A stretch of DNA of 64,000 nucleotides from Tsukamurella asaccharolytica (GTDB lineage Bacteria; Actinomycetota; Actinomycetes; Mycobacteriales; Mycobacteriaceae). This document shows, one piece after another, positions 39,774 to 47,492 of the stretch (its first letter is position 1; each line of letters starts with the position of its first letter). The DNA lies in contig NZ_VIGW01000002.1 of the NCBI RefSeq assembly GCF_007858435.1, forward strand, positions 434,001 to 498,000, written 5' to 3'. Position numbers and translations under genes: made by a program. Under the pieces are notes generated by a model. The model ran no database searches and was not told the DNA's origin. It worked only from the letters and a program-made list of their open reading frames with translations.

Positions 39774-40051
39774 TCGACGATCCGGTCGGCGAAGTGGGCG
39801 GGCGGGGTCCAGCCGCGCTCGAGGAGGTAGTCGACGAGGTTGGCGCCGATCTTCCAGGCGTCGATGTCCTTCGCGCCCTCGGTATATCCCCGCTCGGCGA
39901 GGCTCACAAGGTCTTCGTAGACGGCCTGCTCGGTGTCGGCGCGCCGGGCGTAGCTCGCGGCGTCGTCGTGTCCGTCGGTGCGGAGCTGCCGGGCTACGTC
40001 GTGGAGTCGGTTGTGCGCGTATCCAATATCGCGGCGCTCAATCTTGCTCAT
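39770..40051 (-). CDS. Early-region hypothetical protein
   Basis: A 93-residue protein (ATG 40051, AGGAGG upstream) made of two or three helices with an Arg/Asp/His-rich first half and a 'GWTPPAHFADRIVE' end. No motif; probably soluble. Its codon use matches the surrounding early genes. Confidence 0.65.
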   Translation of the reverse strand: MSKIERRDIGYAHNRLHDVARQLRTDGHDDAASYARRADTEQAVYEDLVSLAERGYTEGAKDIDAWKIGANLVDYLLERGWTPPAHFADRIVE

Positions 40052-40074
40052 GGGGGTGGTGCCTCCTGCTGGTG

Positions 40075-40446
40075 TCAGTGGGTGAACTTCGCGCCGCTGC
40101 TCCGGCGCTTCTTCGCGGCGGCCCGGGCCGCCGCCTGCGCCGCGATCTCCTTGTCCAGCGCGCTCCCCCACGGCACCCGCCCGGCGATCCCCTCGAGGGC
40201 GAGCAGCGCGGGCCGCAGCTCGAGGTACAGCTCGGGGTGGCGCTCGACGACGCGGGACAGGAGCTTCTGCGCGCGGGCCGCCCCGTCGGCGAGGGCCTGC
40301 GCGCGGTTGAACAGGGCGCGGGCCTTGAGGACGGGCGCGGCCATCCAGATCTGCTTCTCGTGCTGGAAGGTGGCGTGCACGCCGGGGATCCCGACGTCGG
40401 AGAACGTGATCTCGCGGCGCGCCTTGATCTCGGTGGTCTCCGACAT
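40075..40446 (-). CDS. Early-region hypothetical protein
   Basis: A 123-residue protein with a short beta-type start ('EITFSDVGIPGVHATF') and a long basic, Ala/Arg/Leu-rich helical region ending in 'KKRRSSGAKFTH'. ATG 40446 has GGAGA upstream. It sits between the possible ssDNA-binding protein and small early genes, so a replication or recombination accessory role is possible but unproven. Confidence 0.65.
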   Translation of the reverse strand: MSETTEIKARREITFSDVGIPGVHATFQHEKQIWMAAPVLKARALFNRAQALADGAARAQKLLSRVVERHPELYLELRPALLALEGIAGRVPWGSALDKEIAAQAAARAAAKKRRSSGAKFTH

Positions 40447-40529
40447 CGGGGTCTCCTTCGGTTCGTGGTGGAGCGGGTGGCCGCGGCCCAGCAGAGGTTT
40501 CGAAGCCGGTCTGCTGGGCCGCGACTCGA

Positions 40530-41189
40530 TCAGTAGGGCGGCTGCCCGCCGGTCTGCTGCTGCAGGCCGGCGATGATGGCCTGCTGCGTGGCGGCGGGCA
40601 TCCGCGCCCAGGTGTCGGCGTCGACTCCGCTGCCCGCCGGGGGCTGCGCGGGGATCTGACCGGCCTGCGGTACCTGCGCGGCGGGCGGGGCCTGCTGCAC
40701 GGGCTGCTGGACCGTGGGGGTCTGCTGCCCCGTCGGGCCACCGAGCAGCGGCGGCTCGACGTAGCTCGCCGCGTACATCCGGCGCGGGTTCTGCGGGTTC
40801 CGCGACTCCGGGTCGGTCCCCACGTACTGCACGGTCAACTGACCGCCGAGGCGGTCCGCCTTCCCGAGGCCGCCGTCGATCAGCGCGGCGTACATGCTGG
40901 CGTGCTTCGCCTCGACGGTGGCCCAGATCTTCACGTTCCCGTCGTCGGGGTAGTCGAAGTGCGCGGGCACGCCGTCGCGCTGGCACTCGAGCAGCACGTA
41001 GATCTGCATCTTCGGCCGCTGCTTGGTCTCCTTGTCCCAGAAGTCGGGCTCGTTCGTCGGCACGCCGCGCACGCCGTCGTAGACGGTGGCCTGCTGCTCC
41101 TCGGAGATCTTGATCAGCGTCCCGGTGTAGGTGTCGCCGATCTCCTTGAACTTCGCGTTGGAGCCCGAGACGGGCTGCAGAAGGGGCAT
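40530..41189 (-). CDS. Possible ssDNA-binding protein with Pro/Gln-rich tail
   Basis: A 219-residue protein. Residues 10-150 have an alternating strand pattern and 'GTLIKISEEQQATVYDG', which resembles OB-fold-type proteins of actinophages placed near recombination genes. The last 70 residues are low-complexity Pro/Gln/Ala-rich, ending with 'QTGGQPPY', like the flexible C-terminal tails of SSB proteins (but lacking their acidic tip). It neighbours the DUF2303 protein and the Cas4-like exonuclease. The call is tentative. Confidence 0.55.
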   Translation of the reverse strand: MPLLQPVSGSNAKFKEIGDTYTGTLIKISEEQQATVYDGVRGVPTNEPDFWDKETKQRPKMQIYVLLECQRDGVPAHFDYPDDGNVKIWATVEAKHASMYAALIDGGLGKADRLGGQLTVQYVGTDPESRNPQNPRRMYAASYVEPPLLGGPTGQQTPTVQQPVQQAPPAAQVPQAGQIPAQPPAGSGVDADTWARMPAATQQAIIAGLQQQTGGQPPY

Positions 41190-41216
41190 CGTTATCTCTC
41201 TTTCCTGGTGTGGGGG

Positions 41217-42050
41217 TTACAGATTCGCGGCGTACACGGGCACGCCGAGGTTCTCGGCGAGGTCGTCGATGACCGTCGACCAGGTCGCGCGGATCACGTG
41301 GTCGAACGGCTGGGCCTCGAGAGTCAGGCGCGGGTTGCCGCCGTTCACGCGGAACCGGAACCAGCACGTCACGTCGACCGGCGGGAAGTCCTCGAACGGC
41401 GCGGCGCGGAACGTGATCGTCGTCGGCACCTCGAGCTGCGCGGAGCGGCCTGCGGTCGCCGACACCTCCTCGGCGTAGGTGAAGACCTGCGAGCCGTTCG
41501 CCCGGTTGGGACGGGACTCGAACCGGGCCTGCGAGCTGGTGCGGAGGCTCTCGGCGATCTCCATCAGCTCGGCCGCCGGGTGCGACGTGATGAGGTGCCC
41601 GACGGACTCGATGAGGTCGGAGAACTCGAGCTGGCCGCACGGCTCCTTGCTGATCGTGTTCATGAGCAGCGTCCAGTCGGGATCCCGAACGAACTGCAGC
41701 GTCAGGAAGTCCTGCCGGCGGGTGTAGTCGGCGGTCGCGTCGGCTCCGAGTTCGTCGTAGATCACGGAGACGGTTCCGGTCTTCCGGTTCGCCCAGACGG
41801 TGGACAGGCCGTCGAGGAGCGGGCGGCGCTTCACCTCGGCGAGGAACGACGCCTGGTCGGTGACTTTGCGGGGGACGGTGGTGCGGGGCGGGAACGCGTC
41901 GGGGACCTCGGCGCGGACGTCGACCACCTTCGTCTCGAGCCCCTCGACCCCGTTGGCGATGAAGACGTGCACGGGGCCGTCGACGCCGTACTCCTCCGGC
42001 GTGATCGACTCGGTGTTGATCTGGGGAAGGTGGATGTTGCTGTCGGACAT
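41217..42050 (-). CDS. DUF2303-family protein
   Basis: A 277-residue protein with the pattern of the phage DUF2303 (YfdQ-like) family: a mid-domain 'SFLAEVKRR...DGLSTVWANRKTGTVSVIYDELGADA', a 'LIESVGHLITSHPAAELMEIAESLRT' stretch and a C-terminal beta-rich part. Such proteins sit beside exonuclease/SSB modules, so recombination or replication is likely, though the biochemical role is unknown. ATG 42050 follows AGGAGG-type spacing. Confidence 0.82.
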   Translation of the reverse strand: MSDSNIHLPQINTESITPEEYGVDGPVHVFIANGVEGLETKVVDVRAEVPDAFPPRTTVPRKVTDQASFLAEVKRRPLLDGLSTVWANRKTGTVSVIYDELGADATADYTRRQDFLTLQFVRDPDWTLLMNTISKEPCGQLEFSDLIESVGHLITSHPAAELMEIAESLRTSSQARFESRPNRANGSQVFTYAEEVSATAGRSAQLEVPTTITFRAAPFEDFPPVDVTCWFRFRVNGGNPRLTLEAQPFDHVIRATWSTVIDDLAENLGVPVYAANL

Positions 42051-42074
42051 GAGATTTTCCTCCTTGTGATGGGG

Positions 42075-42404
42075 CTACTTGGCGCCGAGGAAGAACCCGG
42101 CGTTGTCGCGGGACAGGTGCCCGTCGCCGTCGGCGAACCAGATCGACTGCGCGGGCTCCTTGACGGGCTTCGACTCGACGTTGATCGCGAGCCGGACGGC
42201 ACCGTTGTCGAGCGGCTCGACGGTGGTCTTGACGGTGACGCTGCCGCCCTTCTTGCCGCTGGCGAGCGCCGCGTCGACACACTCGGCCAGGGCGCGGGAC
42301 GCCTCGGCGAGCGCGCGGCCCTTGTCGTGCTGGGCGAGGATCGCGGCGAAGTCGGTGACCGATTCCTCCGTCGTCTCGTCCGCGGTGGTGTCCTGGTCGG
42401 ACAT
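42075..42404 (-). CDS. Early-region hypothetical protein
   Basis: A 109-residue protein with an acidic Thr/Asp/Glu-rich N-terminus (the first 20 residues) and a small basic/aromatic C-terminal part with 'SIWFADGDGHLSRDNAGFF'. ATG 42404 follows AGAGAAGGGAAACCCC. It lies between the DUF2303 gene and the exonuclease gene, in the recombination module. No family recognised. Confidence 0.65.
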   Translation of the reverse strand: MSDQDTTADETTEESVTDFAAILAQHDKGRALAEASRALAECVDAALASGKKGGSVTVKTTVEPLDNGAVRLAINVESKPVKEPAQSIWFADGDGHLSRDNAGFFLGAK

Positions 42405-42433
42405 GGGGTTTCCCTTCTCTGTGGTGGTGCGGG

Positions 42434-43255
42434 TTACGCCCCGGCCGGGGCGGTTGCTTTCGGGACGGTGAGGCCGGCGCAGCGCACCGACGTCATGTCC
42501 GGGTTGACCTCGGGTTGCTCTGAGAACCACGGGCACACGCGGCACATGTCCGCGTACTCCGGGGCGATCGGCGGAAACCAGTGGATGCGGCCCGGGTGCT
42601 GCTCGGCCTTGAAGTCGTCGACCTGGCAGACGAAGTCCCACCAGCGCGCCTCGAGGTCGGCGGCGACCTGCGGGTCGTAGTCGACCGTGATCGTCTTCGT
42701 CCCGGCGAGCGAGCCGACCTTGGGGATCAGCGCGAGGGTGACCTCGCGGACGTCGTGCCCGGCCAGCTCGGCGCCGCGCCCGTAGAGCTGGATCTGCCGC
42801 CGGTACGTGATCGACGGTGTCTTCCGCATCTTCTTGAACGAGCTGTCGCCGAGGACCTTCCAGTCGATGACGCGGCCGTTGTCGACGTCGAACAGGTCGC
42901 ACGACCCGGTGAGACCGGGCCAGGGCTCGACGCGCATCTCGGTGAGCCACCGGACGCGACCGATCCTCATGTTCTGCGCGTCGAAGTGGGATTCGAGGCG
43001 CTTGTGCATCGCGGAGCCGATGGCGGACGGCAGGACGTCGCCGAGCCACGGCGGCCGGTTGCAGTCGGGCACGTCGAGGAACTTGTAGCCGAGGTGGCGC
43101 AGGCAGGGGTGGCCGACCTCGGACGGGCCGAGGGTCTTCTGCAGGGAGCGGGGCTGGTTGTGCTCGTGCCACTCGATGATGTCGACGAGTTCCTGTCGGA
43201 TGACGTCGTCGCGAGTGAGGTTGAGCGCGGTCTGCGGATCGGAGAGGAGCGCCAT
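42434..43255 (-). CDS. Cas4/RecB-like exonuclease (PD-(D/E)XK)
   Basis: A 273-residue nuclease. The catalytic core shows H84, D120 and D131-x-K133 in 'VIDWK', the PD-(D/E)XK arrangement. Four cysteines (C51; C238 and C241 in CRVC; C259) are placed like the iron-sulfur cluster ligands of Cas4 proteins. Such phage Cas4-like enzymes act as exonucleases in recombination or replication; a CRISPR role would need evidence that is absent here. ATG 43255 overlaps the upstream stop by one base. Confidence 0.87.
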   Translation of the reverse strand: MALLSDPQTALNLTRDDVIRQELVDIIEWHEHNQPRSLQKTLGPSEVGHPCLRHLGYKFLDVPDCNRPPWLGDVLPSAIGSAMHKRLESHFDAQNMRIGRVRWLTEMRVEPWPGLTGSCDLFDVDNGRVIDWKVLGDSSFKKMRKTPSITYRRQIQLYGRGAELAGHDVREVTLALIPKVGSLAGTKTITVDYDPQVAADLEARWWDFVCQVDDFKAEQHPGRIHWFPPIAPEYADMCRVCPWFSEQPEVNPDMTSVRCAGLTVPKATAPAGA

Positions 43256-43575
43256 CAGTCGAGCACCTTGAACGGGCGGCTCGGCCGCTTCTCGACGAGG
43301 TACTTGTCGAACAGCTCCGGGTGATCCGCGCGCAACGCCTTCCCGTCGAGCTGCGAAGCCGGTGCGCTCGGCCGGTACGTGACGACGACCTTCCCGCCGA
43401 TCGTGCCGACGGTGCCCTCCTCCCCCAGCGCGGCCTTGATCTGCTCCTTGAGCCCGCGCTCGGCGTCCTGCAGCGCGGAGATGTCCGCCTGCACCGCGTC
43501 GAGGGAGGTGAACAGGCCGGCGATGTGGTCGAGGGTGCGGACCACGTCCTGCGGCTGGAGGTCGGCGGCGCTCAT
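43255..43575 (-). CDS. Small protein upstream of the exonuclease
   Basis: A 106-residue protein with a helical N-terminal half (D-rich, 'TLDHIAGLFTSLDAVQADISALQDAERGLKE' style) and a small beta segment ('GKVVVTYRPSAP'). It resembles short proteins that accompany phage exonuclease genes, possibly as partners, but no family was assigned. ATG 43575; its TGA overlaps the exonuclease ATG by one base (TGATG). Confidence 0.68.
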   Translation of the reverse strand: MSAADLQPQDVVRTLDHIAGLFTSLDAVQADISALQDAERGLKEQIKAALGEEGTVGTIGGKVVVTYRPSAPASQLDGKALRADHPELFDKYLVEKRPSRPFKVLD

Positions 43576-43925
43576 CGCGCACCCCGAATCACGTTGTAGC
43601 CCTGGGCGAGCGCGTCGGCGACGAGGTCCTGCACGAACGGCGGGAGCGCGCTGGGCCGCTCGGTCCAGACGACCTTGCTCGCGGCGGACCTGAGCGAGAC
43701 GAGGTCGGAGACCTCGTGCTGGTGGTCGGCGCGGACGGTGACCGTAACGGTGACGAGGTCGACGTCCATCGGACGGCCGAGCATGTCGACGGGCGGCCAG
43801 CCCTCGGCCGGCGGGCGGTAGGTGGTGGTCAGGGTGACCGATGCGAGGGACATGGGCGGGGCTTCCTGGGAGGCGAGCGGCCGCACGTCGAGCGGCGTGC
43901 GGGTGGGGAACAGGTTCGGGTTCAC
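43572..43925 (-). CDS. Early-region hypothetical protein
   Basis: A 117-residue protein. The chosen start is GTG 43925, forming a GTGA junction with the preceding stop; an ATG at 43853 (93 residues, with AGGAAG upstream) is a reasonable alternative. The conserved-looking portion 'PPVDMLGRPMDVDLVTVTVTVRADHQHEV' is strand-rich, followed by a helix. Unknown function. Confidence 0.62.
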   Translation of the reverse strand: MNPNLFPTRTPLDVRPLASQEAPPMSLASVTLTTTYRPPAEGWPPVDMLGRPMDVDLVTVTVTVRADHQHEVSDLVSLRSAASKVVWTERPSALPPFVQDLVADALAQGYNVIRGAR

Positions 43926-44263
43926 TGGGTCACCGACTTCGCGACGAGTTCGACGAGCCAGGGGGCGAGCGGCACGGGCGGGACGATGCGCCGCCGGGTG
44001 CCGAGGTCGCCGGTGGACGGGTTCACGACCTGCCCGCTCACGTGGATGGACAGCTTCGGGGCGGGCGCGTCGGCACCGTCGTAGAGGGTCTCGGTGACCT
44101 CGATGAGGTCGGGGCGCAGCGTCCGGCCGCGCTTGTCGCCGGGGATCGGCAGCACCGCGTCGGCGGTGGTGTGGCGGGCGAGGCGCCATACGGTCTCGCG
44201 GCGGCTGGTGGTCGAGAGGATCTTGGGGGAAGCCGCGGCAGGGGCGACGGATTCGGTGGTCAC
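43922..44263 (-). CDS. Early-region hypothetical protein
   Basis: A 113-residue protein from GTG 44263 (AGGAGA upstream). It contains an Ala/Pro/Ser-rich N-terminus, a basic segment with 'PGDKRGRTLRPDLIEVTE' and a Val/Pro-rich C-terminus. No recognisable domain. Confidence 0.62.
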   Translation of the reverse strand: MTTESVAPAAASPKILSTTSRRETVWRLARHTTADAVLPIPGDKRGRTLRPDLIEVTETLYDGADAPAPKLSIHVSGQVVNPSTGDLGTRRRIVPPVPLAPWLVELVAKSVTQ

Positions 44264-44284
44264 GGTGGTTCTCCTGGCGGGGGT

Positions 44285-44533
44285 TCAGCGGACGGCGGAT
44301 AGGCGGTGGCATTCGCAGCGGCAGCCGCGGATCCGCGGTCCCCTGCGGGCGATGAGTTCGGCGCGGTACCTGCGGCGGTTCTCGAGCCGGGCGTCCTCGC
44401 GGATCTGGGACTTCCGCACGGTCGCGGAGACCCAGGCGCGGGTGAGGATCCACAGGACGAGGACGAGCACGATGACGGCGATGAGGTGCGCGCCGGTGAA
44501 TGCACCCGTGAGAGGCGCAGCCGCGGCGGTCAT
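44285..44533 (-). CDS. Small membrane protein
   Basis: An 82-residue protein with one clear transmembrane helix (AHLIAVIVLVLVLWILTRAW, about residues 15-34) followed by a basic tail with several Arg, and C-R-C-E-C near the end. ATG 44533 overlaps the excisionase-like gene stop by 4 nt. Could be a superinfection-exclusion or regulatory membrane protein; not testable by eye. Confidence 0.65.
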   Translation of the reverse strand: MTAAAAPLTGAFTGAHLIAVIVLVLVLWILTRAWVSATVRKSQIREDARLENRRRYRAELIARRGPRIRGCRCECHRLSAVR

Positions 44534-44772
44534 GCGGTGGCCTCCGTGAGGCCGAGTGCTGCGCGGAGGCCGGCGGTGGGGACTACCCAGCGGGAGCCGA
44601 TCCGCATGATGGGGCAGGGGAATTTGCCCTGGTCGGCCAGGCGGTAGGCCATGGACTTGCCGATTCCGAGTGCGCGTGCGGCGGTGCGGAGGTCGGTGGA
44701 GACGCCGAGTGCGTCGAGTTCGGCGGGTGACATGCCGCGCGCTGGTGGCGCGGTATCCTGGGGGTAGAGCAT
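44530..44772 (-). CDS. Excisionase-like HTH protein
   Basis: An 80-residue protein with a helix-turn-helix of the MerR/AlpA-excisionase style: D-L-R-T-A-A-R-A-L-G-I-G-K-S-M-A-Y-R-L near residues 27-45, then 'GKFPCPIMRIGSRWVVP', a common wing. GGAGG lies upstream of ATG 44772. It is the second gene of the early operon and may act as recombination-directionality factor or a regulator. Confidence 0.78.
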   Translation of the reverse strand: MLYPQDTAPPARGMSPAELDALGVSTDLRTAARALGIGKSMAYRLADQGKFPCPIMRIGSRWVVPTAGLRAALGLTEATA

Positions 44773-44840
44773 GAGGTTGCCTCCTCTGCTTGGTGATGTG
44801 TTTTGACGGCCGTTCGGTGTTGGCGCACCGGGCGGCCGTT

Positions 44841-45146
44841 TCAGTTGTCGACTGCGATAGCCGCGGAGGTGCGCGGCTCGTAGTCGGTGGTGATCGAGCC
44901 CTCAGGGATCCCGAGGGCCTGCTCGAGCGCGGCGAGGAACTCCCGGCTTGCGCCCCTGTGTCCGTTCTCGATCGCGCTGAGGGTTCCGCGGGCGGGTGCC
45001 TCGCCGAAGTCGGCCATGCGTTCAGCGACGTCGTCGAGAGTGAGCCTCGCGGCCAGGCGAAGGATCTTGATGGACACGTGCGGAGGCGTTCTGCGTGGGC
45101 GAACCTTGCCGTATCGCTGGTACTTGGCTGGCTGTGTCGTGGTCAC
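44841..45146 (-). CDS. Cro-like XRE-family regulator
   Basis: A 101-residue protein with a helix-turn-helix (about 35-70: 'LTLDDVAERMADFGEAPARGTLSAIENGHRG'). GTG 45146 is chosen as start because TAGCGT (-10) lies 8-13 nt upstream and a TTGCCG -35 at 16 bp spacing precedes it, so the mRNA is probably leaderless; a GTG at 45173 would lie upstream of the promoter's start point. First gene of the early lytic operon, facing the lysogeny operon. Confidence 0.82.
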   Translation of the reverse strand: MTTTQPAKYQRYGKVRPRRTPPHVSIKILRLAARLTLDDVAERMADFGEAPARGTLSAIENGHRGASREFLAALEQALGIPEGSITTDYEPRTSAAIAVDN

Positions 45147-45153
45147 CTTGCCG

Positions 45154-45181
45154 ACGCTAGCACGGTTCGGCACGTCGGCAA
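45154..45181 (-). promoter_or_regulatory. Early (leftward) promoter for the Cro-like gene
   Basis: On the minus strand: -35 TTGCCG (45181-45176), 16-bp spacer, -10 TAGCGT (45159-45154), start point about 45147, immediately before the GTG codon at 45146. One of the GGTTTGCC motifs overlaps the -35, so a bound repressor would block it. Confidence 0.6.
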
Positions 45182-45304
45182 ACCTTCATCCGTGCCGAGG
45201 CGTGGCTTCGGCAAACCCTCTTTAGCTGCTGAATCACACTCATGTAGGCCGATTCACGGTTGAATTACGCCGTTGAGGTTTGCCAAACTGGGGCAAGGTT
45301 TGCC
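45177..45304. promoter_or_regulatory. Four operator-like GGTTTGCC motifs between divergent regulators
   Basis: GGCAAACC occurs at 45177-45184 and 45210-45217 and its complement GGTTTGCC at 45277-45284 and 45297-45304. Two face each way: the first overlaps the leftward -35, and the last two lie in the likely rightward promoter (TTGCCA 45280-45285 and CAAAAT 45304-45309). The pairs are spaced 33 and 20 bp. Confidence 0.72.
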
Positions 45305-45329
45305 AAAATTTTCTGGAAGGGTCTAGCCC

Positions 45330-46379
45330 ATGCCAACCACCCCGTCCGTCGCCCGTCTCGGCGAAGCAGTGAAGAACCGCCGCGGAGAACTCGGAATGAG
45401 CCAGGCCGACGTCATGAAGGCCGGCGGCCCGTCCGACACGACCCAGTCCAAGATCGAGCTGGGCGTCGCACTCAAGGTCGGCGCACAGACGCTCGCGAAA
45501 TATGACCGCGCGCTTCGCTGGAAGTCAGGACGGGCGCGCGCTGTCTTGATGGGCGACGCCGTGGTCGCTGAGGACGCAGTCGACCAGCGGGGAGAGCAGG
45601 CGAAGCCGCGGCGCCCTCGCGATGGCGCCGAAGTCGACGCAGTCGCCCCGATTCCTCCCCGCCGCCCTCAGTTCGGCGCGTGGAGTCTCGGCCCCGACCT
45701 GATGGTTCAACTCGATCTCGCCGCCGATGAGGTCGAGTTCATGGCGAACACCTCGTCCGGGTACACCGAAGAAGACGACATCACCGCGGTCATCGACGAC
45801 CTCGAGAATCTCGTCTACGCAGTCGACGAACTCCTGCCGATACTGCGAGCGGTAACCGAGGTCGGTGTCGGTGGCACGACGCATCTCGCGATCGAGAAGG
45901 CGAAAGAGCAGGCACGCCGGAAGTCGGCCCGAGCTGCGAAGATGCAGGCCGACGTCGAGAGTGCCCTCGAACGCAAGGGCAAGCAGGACGCCTTCGGACG
46001 CCCAGTGCCACCCGAAGGGCTCGAGTACCACACGCTTCCACCCAGCACTCCCGGGATTCCAGTCGAGCAGCAAGGCGAATCACTTGCAGAGACTGATCGC
46101 CAGCCTCAGGACTTGACTGCCAACGCCCACCCCGACGGGCCGGACAGGTGGCCGAGTGGTGAGCCGGTATATGACGAGCACTGGTCGCAATGGAAGGCGT
46201 GGCAATCGGCGGGCGCGCCCGTCGGCGCTTGGGAGGCGTTCCGCGCGTCAAACGAGCAGCAGGCATATGACCTCGCGCAGCGATTCATCGACAGGCCGAC
46301 CGACGCTGAGCGACTCCACCGAGCGCAGGACGACGACGCCGAGGCACCAGATTCCGAGGGACCTGAGGCCGGTGCATGA
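45330..46379 (+). CDS. XRE-type repressor with long C-terminal region
   Basis: A 349-residue protein. Residues 5-60 form an HTH with 'LGMSQADVMKAGGPSDTTQSKIE'; the rest (about 70-349) is acidic and helical with an unrecognised domain. It is the first gene of the plus-strand lysogeny operon, with GGAAGGG about 9 nt before ATG 45330, and it is followed by an ImmA-like metallopeptidase, an arrangement known from ICEBs1-type immunity systems in which the peptidase cleaves the repressor. It probably maintains lysogeny. Confidence 0.8.
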   Translation: MPTTPSVARLGEAVKNRRGELGMSQADVMKAGGPSDTTQSKIELGVALKVGAQTLAKYDRALRWKSGRARAVLMGDAVVAEDAVDQRGEQAKPRRPRDGAEVDAVAPIPPRRPQFGAWSLGPDLMVQLDLAADEVEFMANTSSGYTEEDDITAVIDDLENLVYAVDELLPILRAVTEVGVGGTTHLAIEKAKEQARRKSARAAKMQADVESALERKGKQDAFGRPVPPEGLEYHTLPPSTPGIPVEQQGESLAETDRQPQDLTANAHPDGPDRWPSGEPVYDEHWSQWKAWQSAGAPVGAWEAFRASNEQQAYDLAQRFIDRPTDAERLHRAQDDDAEAPDSEGPEAGA

Positions 46380-46459
46380 TGATCACACCTACGACTTACA
46401 CGCGTGTAGTTCCAGGTCAGGCACCATTTCTGTCAGTCGGCGCGTGTACAAATCTGGAC

Positions 46460-46891
46460 ATGACGAGAAGGACCCCGCCGTGGCATCCGTGGCGCGAGGC
46501 GCGCGCCCGCGGGCACCTGCGGATCAGTTTCGACGCACCCTCGGCAGTTCGCGGACGACATGGCCGGGACGGTCGAGTGGAACTTCACCCGACGATGACG
46601 CAGGCCGAGCGGCGGTCCGCGCTCACCCATGAACTCATCCACGATGAGCGGCAGGTGTATCCCCGCGACGTTGTGCTCGCCGCACGAGAGGAGCGAACCG
46701 TCGAGGCTCTCGCCGCCCGGCGGCTCATCGACCTCAACGACCTCGTCGAGGTACTCCGCTGGACACGCCACGAGGAGGAGGCCGCCGAGGAACTGTGGGT
46801 CGACGTGCCGATGCTCCTCGCGCTCATCCGGTCCCTGACCGACGACGAGCGGATGTGGATCAACATGCGGATCGAGGACCGGCCGTGCTGA
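46460..46891 (+). CDS. ImmA/IrrE-like metallopeptidase
   Basis: A 143-residue protein beginning MTRRTPPWHPWR, a form common in actinophage proteins of this type. The zinc site H-E-L-I-H lies at 57-61, with a likely third ligand at E82. A start at 46376 would overlap the previous stop and add 28 unconserved residues. ImmA-like proteases inactivate phage repressors after DNA damage; adjacency to an XRE repressor supports this. Confidence 0.85.
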   Translation: MTRRTPPWHPWREARARGHLRISFDAPSAVRGRHGRDGRVELHPTMTQAERRSALTHELIHDERQVYPRDVVLAAREERTVEALAARRLIDLNDLVEVLRWTRHEEEAAEELWVDVPMLLALIRSLTDDERMWINMRIEDRPC

Positions 46892-47112
46892 CCGACGTCG
46901 ACCGGCAGATCCTCGACTTCGAGCGGTCGTGGTGGCAGCAACGTGGATCCAAGGAGGACGCGATCGTCGCGAACTTCGGGCTCACGCCCGTGCGGTACTA
47001 CCAGCGCCTCAACCAGGTGCTCGACACCCCCGAAGCCGTCGCGTACGCGCCGACGGTCGTCAACAGGCTCCGCCGCATCCGCGGCGGCCGATCTCAGAGG
47101 ACCAGACCATGA
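46885..47112 (+). CDS. DUF3263-family protein
   Basis: A 75-residue protein in which 'ILDFERSWWQQRGSKEDAIV' and 'RYYQRLNQVLD' match the DUF3263 pattern, small helical proteins common in actinobacteria and their phages with a putative DNA-binding fold. GTG 46885 overlaps the preceding stop by 7 nt. The stop overlaps the next ATG (ATGA). Confidence 0.83.
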   Translation: MLTDVDRQILDFERSWWQQRGSKEDAIVANFGLTPVRYYQRLNQVLDTPEAVAYAPTVVNRLRRIRGGRSQRTRP

Positions 47113-47492
47113 GCAGGCACCCGACCTTGCAACAGCTCATCGCGCAGCGACGCGACGAGACCGGATGGACGGTACGCGCGCTGGCCGCTGCCACCGACGG
47201 CGCGATCTCGCACCAGACCATGTCCGACATCGCGACGGGCAAGCGGAAGGAGTGGCCGAAGTCGACCGCCACGGTCACCGGCCTCGCCCGCGCGCTGAAC
47301 CTGAGCGAGCAGACGATCATCCTGGCCTACGCCGCCGGCATCGGGTTCACGATCGAGACGCCGTCGATGCTCGCCGCGCAGCTACCCGCGACGACGGACC
47401 GGCTCACCGGCGCGGAGCGGAACCACATCGTCGGCCTGGTGCACGCGCTGACGGCGGGCCGCGAGGATCCCAGCGACGAGGTGGGTGCCTGA
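47109..47492 (+). CDS. XRE-family HTH protein next to the integrase
   Basis: A 127-residue protein with a typical Cro/C1 HTH (about residues 8-72: 'RDETGWTVRALAAATDGAISHQTMSDIATGK'). It is co-translated with DUF3263 and the integrase (ATGA and TGATG overlaps). It could be a second regulator, or a regulator of integrase expression. Confidence 0.8.
   Translation: MSRHPTLQQLIAQRRDETGWTVRALAAATDGAISHQTMSDIATGKRKEWPKSTATVTGLARALNLSEQTIILAYAAGIGFTIETPSMLAAQLPATTDRLTGAERNHIVGLVHALTAGREDPSDEVGA

Noticed and set aside
42434-43255. A Cas4-like protein as evidence of a CRISPR system
   Set aside because: No CRISPR repeats or other cas genes were found anywhere in the window; stand-alone Cas4-like exonucleases are common in phages.
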